Below are positions 23,987 to 24,366 of a DNA stretch of 24,366 nt, piece by piece. Position numbers and translations under genes: made by a program. The notes below the pieces were generated by a model that saw only the letters and a list, made by a program, of their open reading frames with translations, was not told the origin of the DNA and searched no databases. Every line of letters begins with the position of its first letter. The first letter of the stretch is position 1. Origin of the DNA: JBGPBY01 sp041481485 (GTDB lineage: Bacteria > Acidobacteriota > Terriglobia > 20CM-2-55-15); NCBI GenBank assembly GCA_041481485.1, contig JBGPBY010000030.1:1-24366 (forward strand). Direction: 5' to 3'.

Positions 23987-24366
23987 AGGCGTTCACTCAA
24001 ATTCCTCCGGGAACTCAGATTCTGATTGGCCGGGCGGCCCGAAGGCGGCGTTTGCTTGAACGCACACTGTGTTCGGTGTTCGAAGGGTGGTCCTACGAGG
24101 AAATTGTTCCACCGATCTTCGATTACTACGACGTCTTCATTAAAGGCATGGGGCGCAGCCTCGAAGATCAGGTGTATCGCTTCATCGATCGCGAAGGCAA
24201 CGTGCTGGCGCTGCGCCCGGAATTCACGTCGCTGGTTGCGAAGACTGCGGTAACACGGTTGGCATCCGCTCGAAAGCCAATCCGGCTGTACTATTCAGGC
24301 GAAGTACTGCGGTTTGAAAAACCGAAAGGCGGGCGGCAGCGGGAATTCGCGCAGATCGGCGTCGAA
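23983..24366 (+). CDS. hisZ: ATP phosphoribosyltransferase regulatory subunit (partial, runs off window)
   Basis: The first 128 residues of a class II aminoacyl-tRNA-synthetase-like protein are present: RRLLERTLCSVFEGWSYEEIVPPIFDYYDVF (motif-1 helix and strand), YRFIDREGNVLALRPEFTSLVAKTAVTRL, and RLYYSGEVLRFEKPKGGRQREFAQIGVE (motif 2). Histidyl-tRNA synthetase shares this fold. The LRPEFTS motif, the simple R....GRQREFAQIG motif 2 and the operon setting favour HisZ, which activates the short form of HisG in histidine synthesis; HisS cannot be fully excluded from this half. ATG at 23983 overlaps the thrB TGA. If it is HisZ, a short-form hisG should follow outside the window. Confidence 0.82.
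   Translation, partial: MKAFTQIPPGTQILIGRAARRRRLLERTLCSVFEGWSYEEIVPPIFDYYDVFIKGMGRSLEDQVYRFIDREGNVLALRPEFTSLVAKTAVTRLASARKPIRLYYSGEVLRFEKPKGGRQREFAQIGVE

Overview
The window looks like a chromosomal segment from a member of the Acidobacteriota, probably a soil or metagenomic genome. The evidence is indirect. It has a serine/threonine kinase with a C-terminal propeller, a TIGR02999-type ECF sigma factor, a very large Oar-like TonB-dependent receptor with an N-terminal carboxypeptidase-regulatory domain, moderately high GC, and many small single-gene or short-operon units. No rRNA, tRNA, CRISPR array, transposase or prophage gene was seen.

Layout. (1) 1-4053 is a signalling block. It starts with a partial palindromic repeat and the decayed remains of an ECF sigma gene, followed by a kinase/propeller gene (+). 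A 182-bp element with perfect 26-bp inverted ends comes next, then an intact ECF sigma gene (-). (2) 4054-7443 encodes the TonB-dependent receptor, divergent from the sigma gene. (3) 7548-11698 holds single genes: serC (-), a glutaminyl-peptide cyclotransferase (+), a secreted cupin (-), a small lipoprotein reading frame that appears frameshifted (+), and a Tat-exported amidohydrolase (+). (4) 11703-14403 is a tight GntR/ABC-ATPase/ABC-permease operon (-), with a promoter and a 34-bp palindromic operator that overlaps the first start codon. (5) 14498-15283 is a secreted GlcG/HbpS-like protein (-). (6) 15538-20448 has a small secreted protein and an RND efflux adaptor plus pump (+). (7) 20488-20700 is an inverted pair of REP/BIME-like palindromic repeats. 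(8) 20744-24366 is a compact amino-acid biosynthesis operon: cysK, fused aroD-aroE, thrB and a partial hisZ (+).

How the genes relate. The kinase, sigma factor and receptor form an envelope-signalling neighbourhood. The relic in front of the kinase suggests the usual sigma-then-kinase order existed here and was lost. The biosynthetic operon joins enzymes of four pathways (cysteine, aromatic, threonine, histidine), with junctions of one base or ATGA overlaps.

The strongest oddity is in the aroD-aroE fusion. An in-frame TAG sits exactly where shikimate dehydrogenases carry a conserved substrate-binding glutamine. The 25 codons after it still encode a normal C-terminus and end in a TGA that overlaps the thrB ATG. 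The gene is therefore either freshly broken, mis-assembled, or read through.
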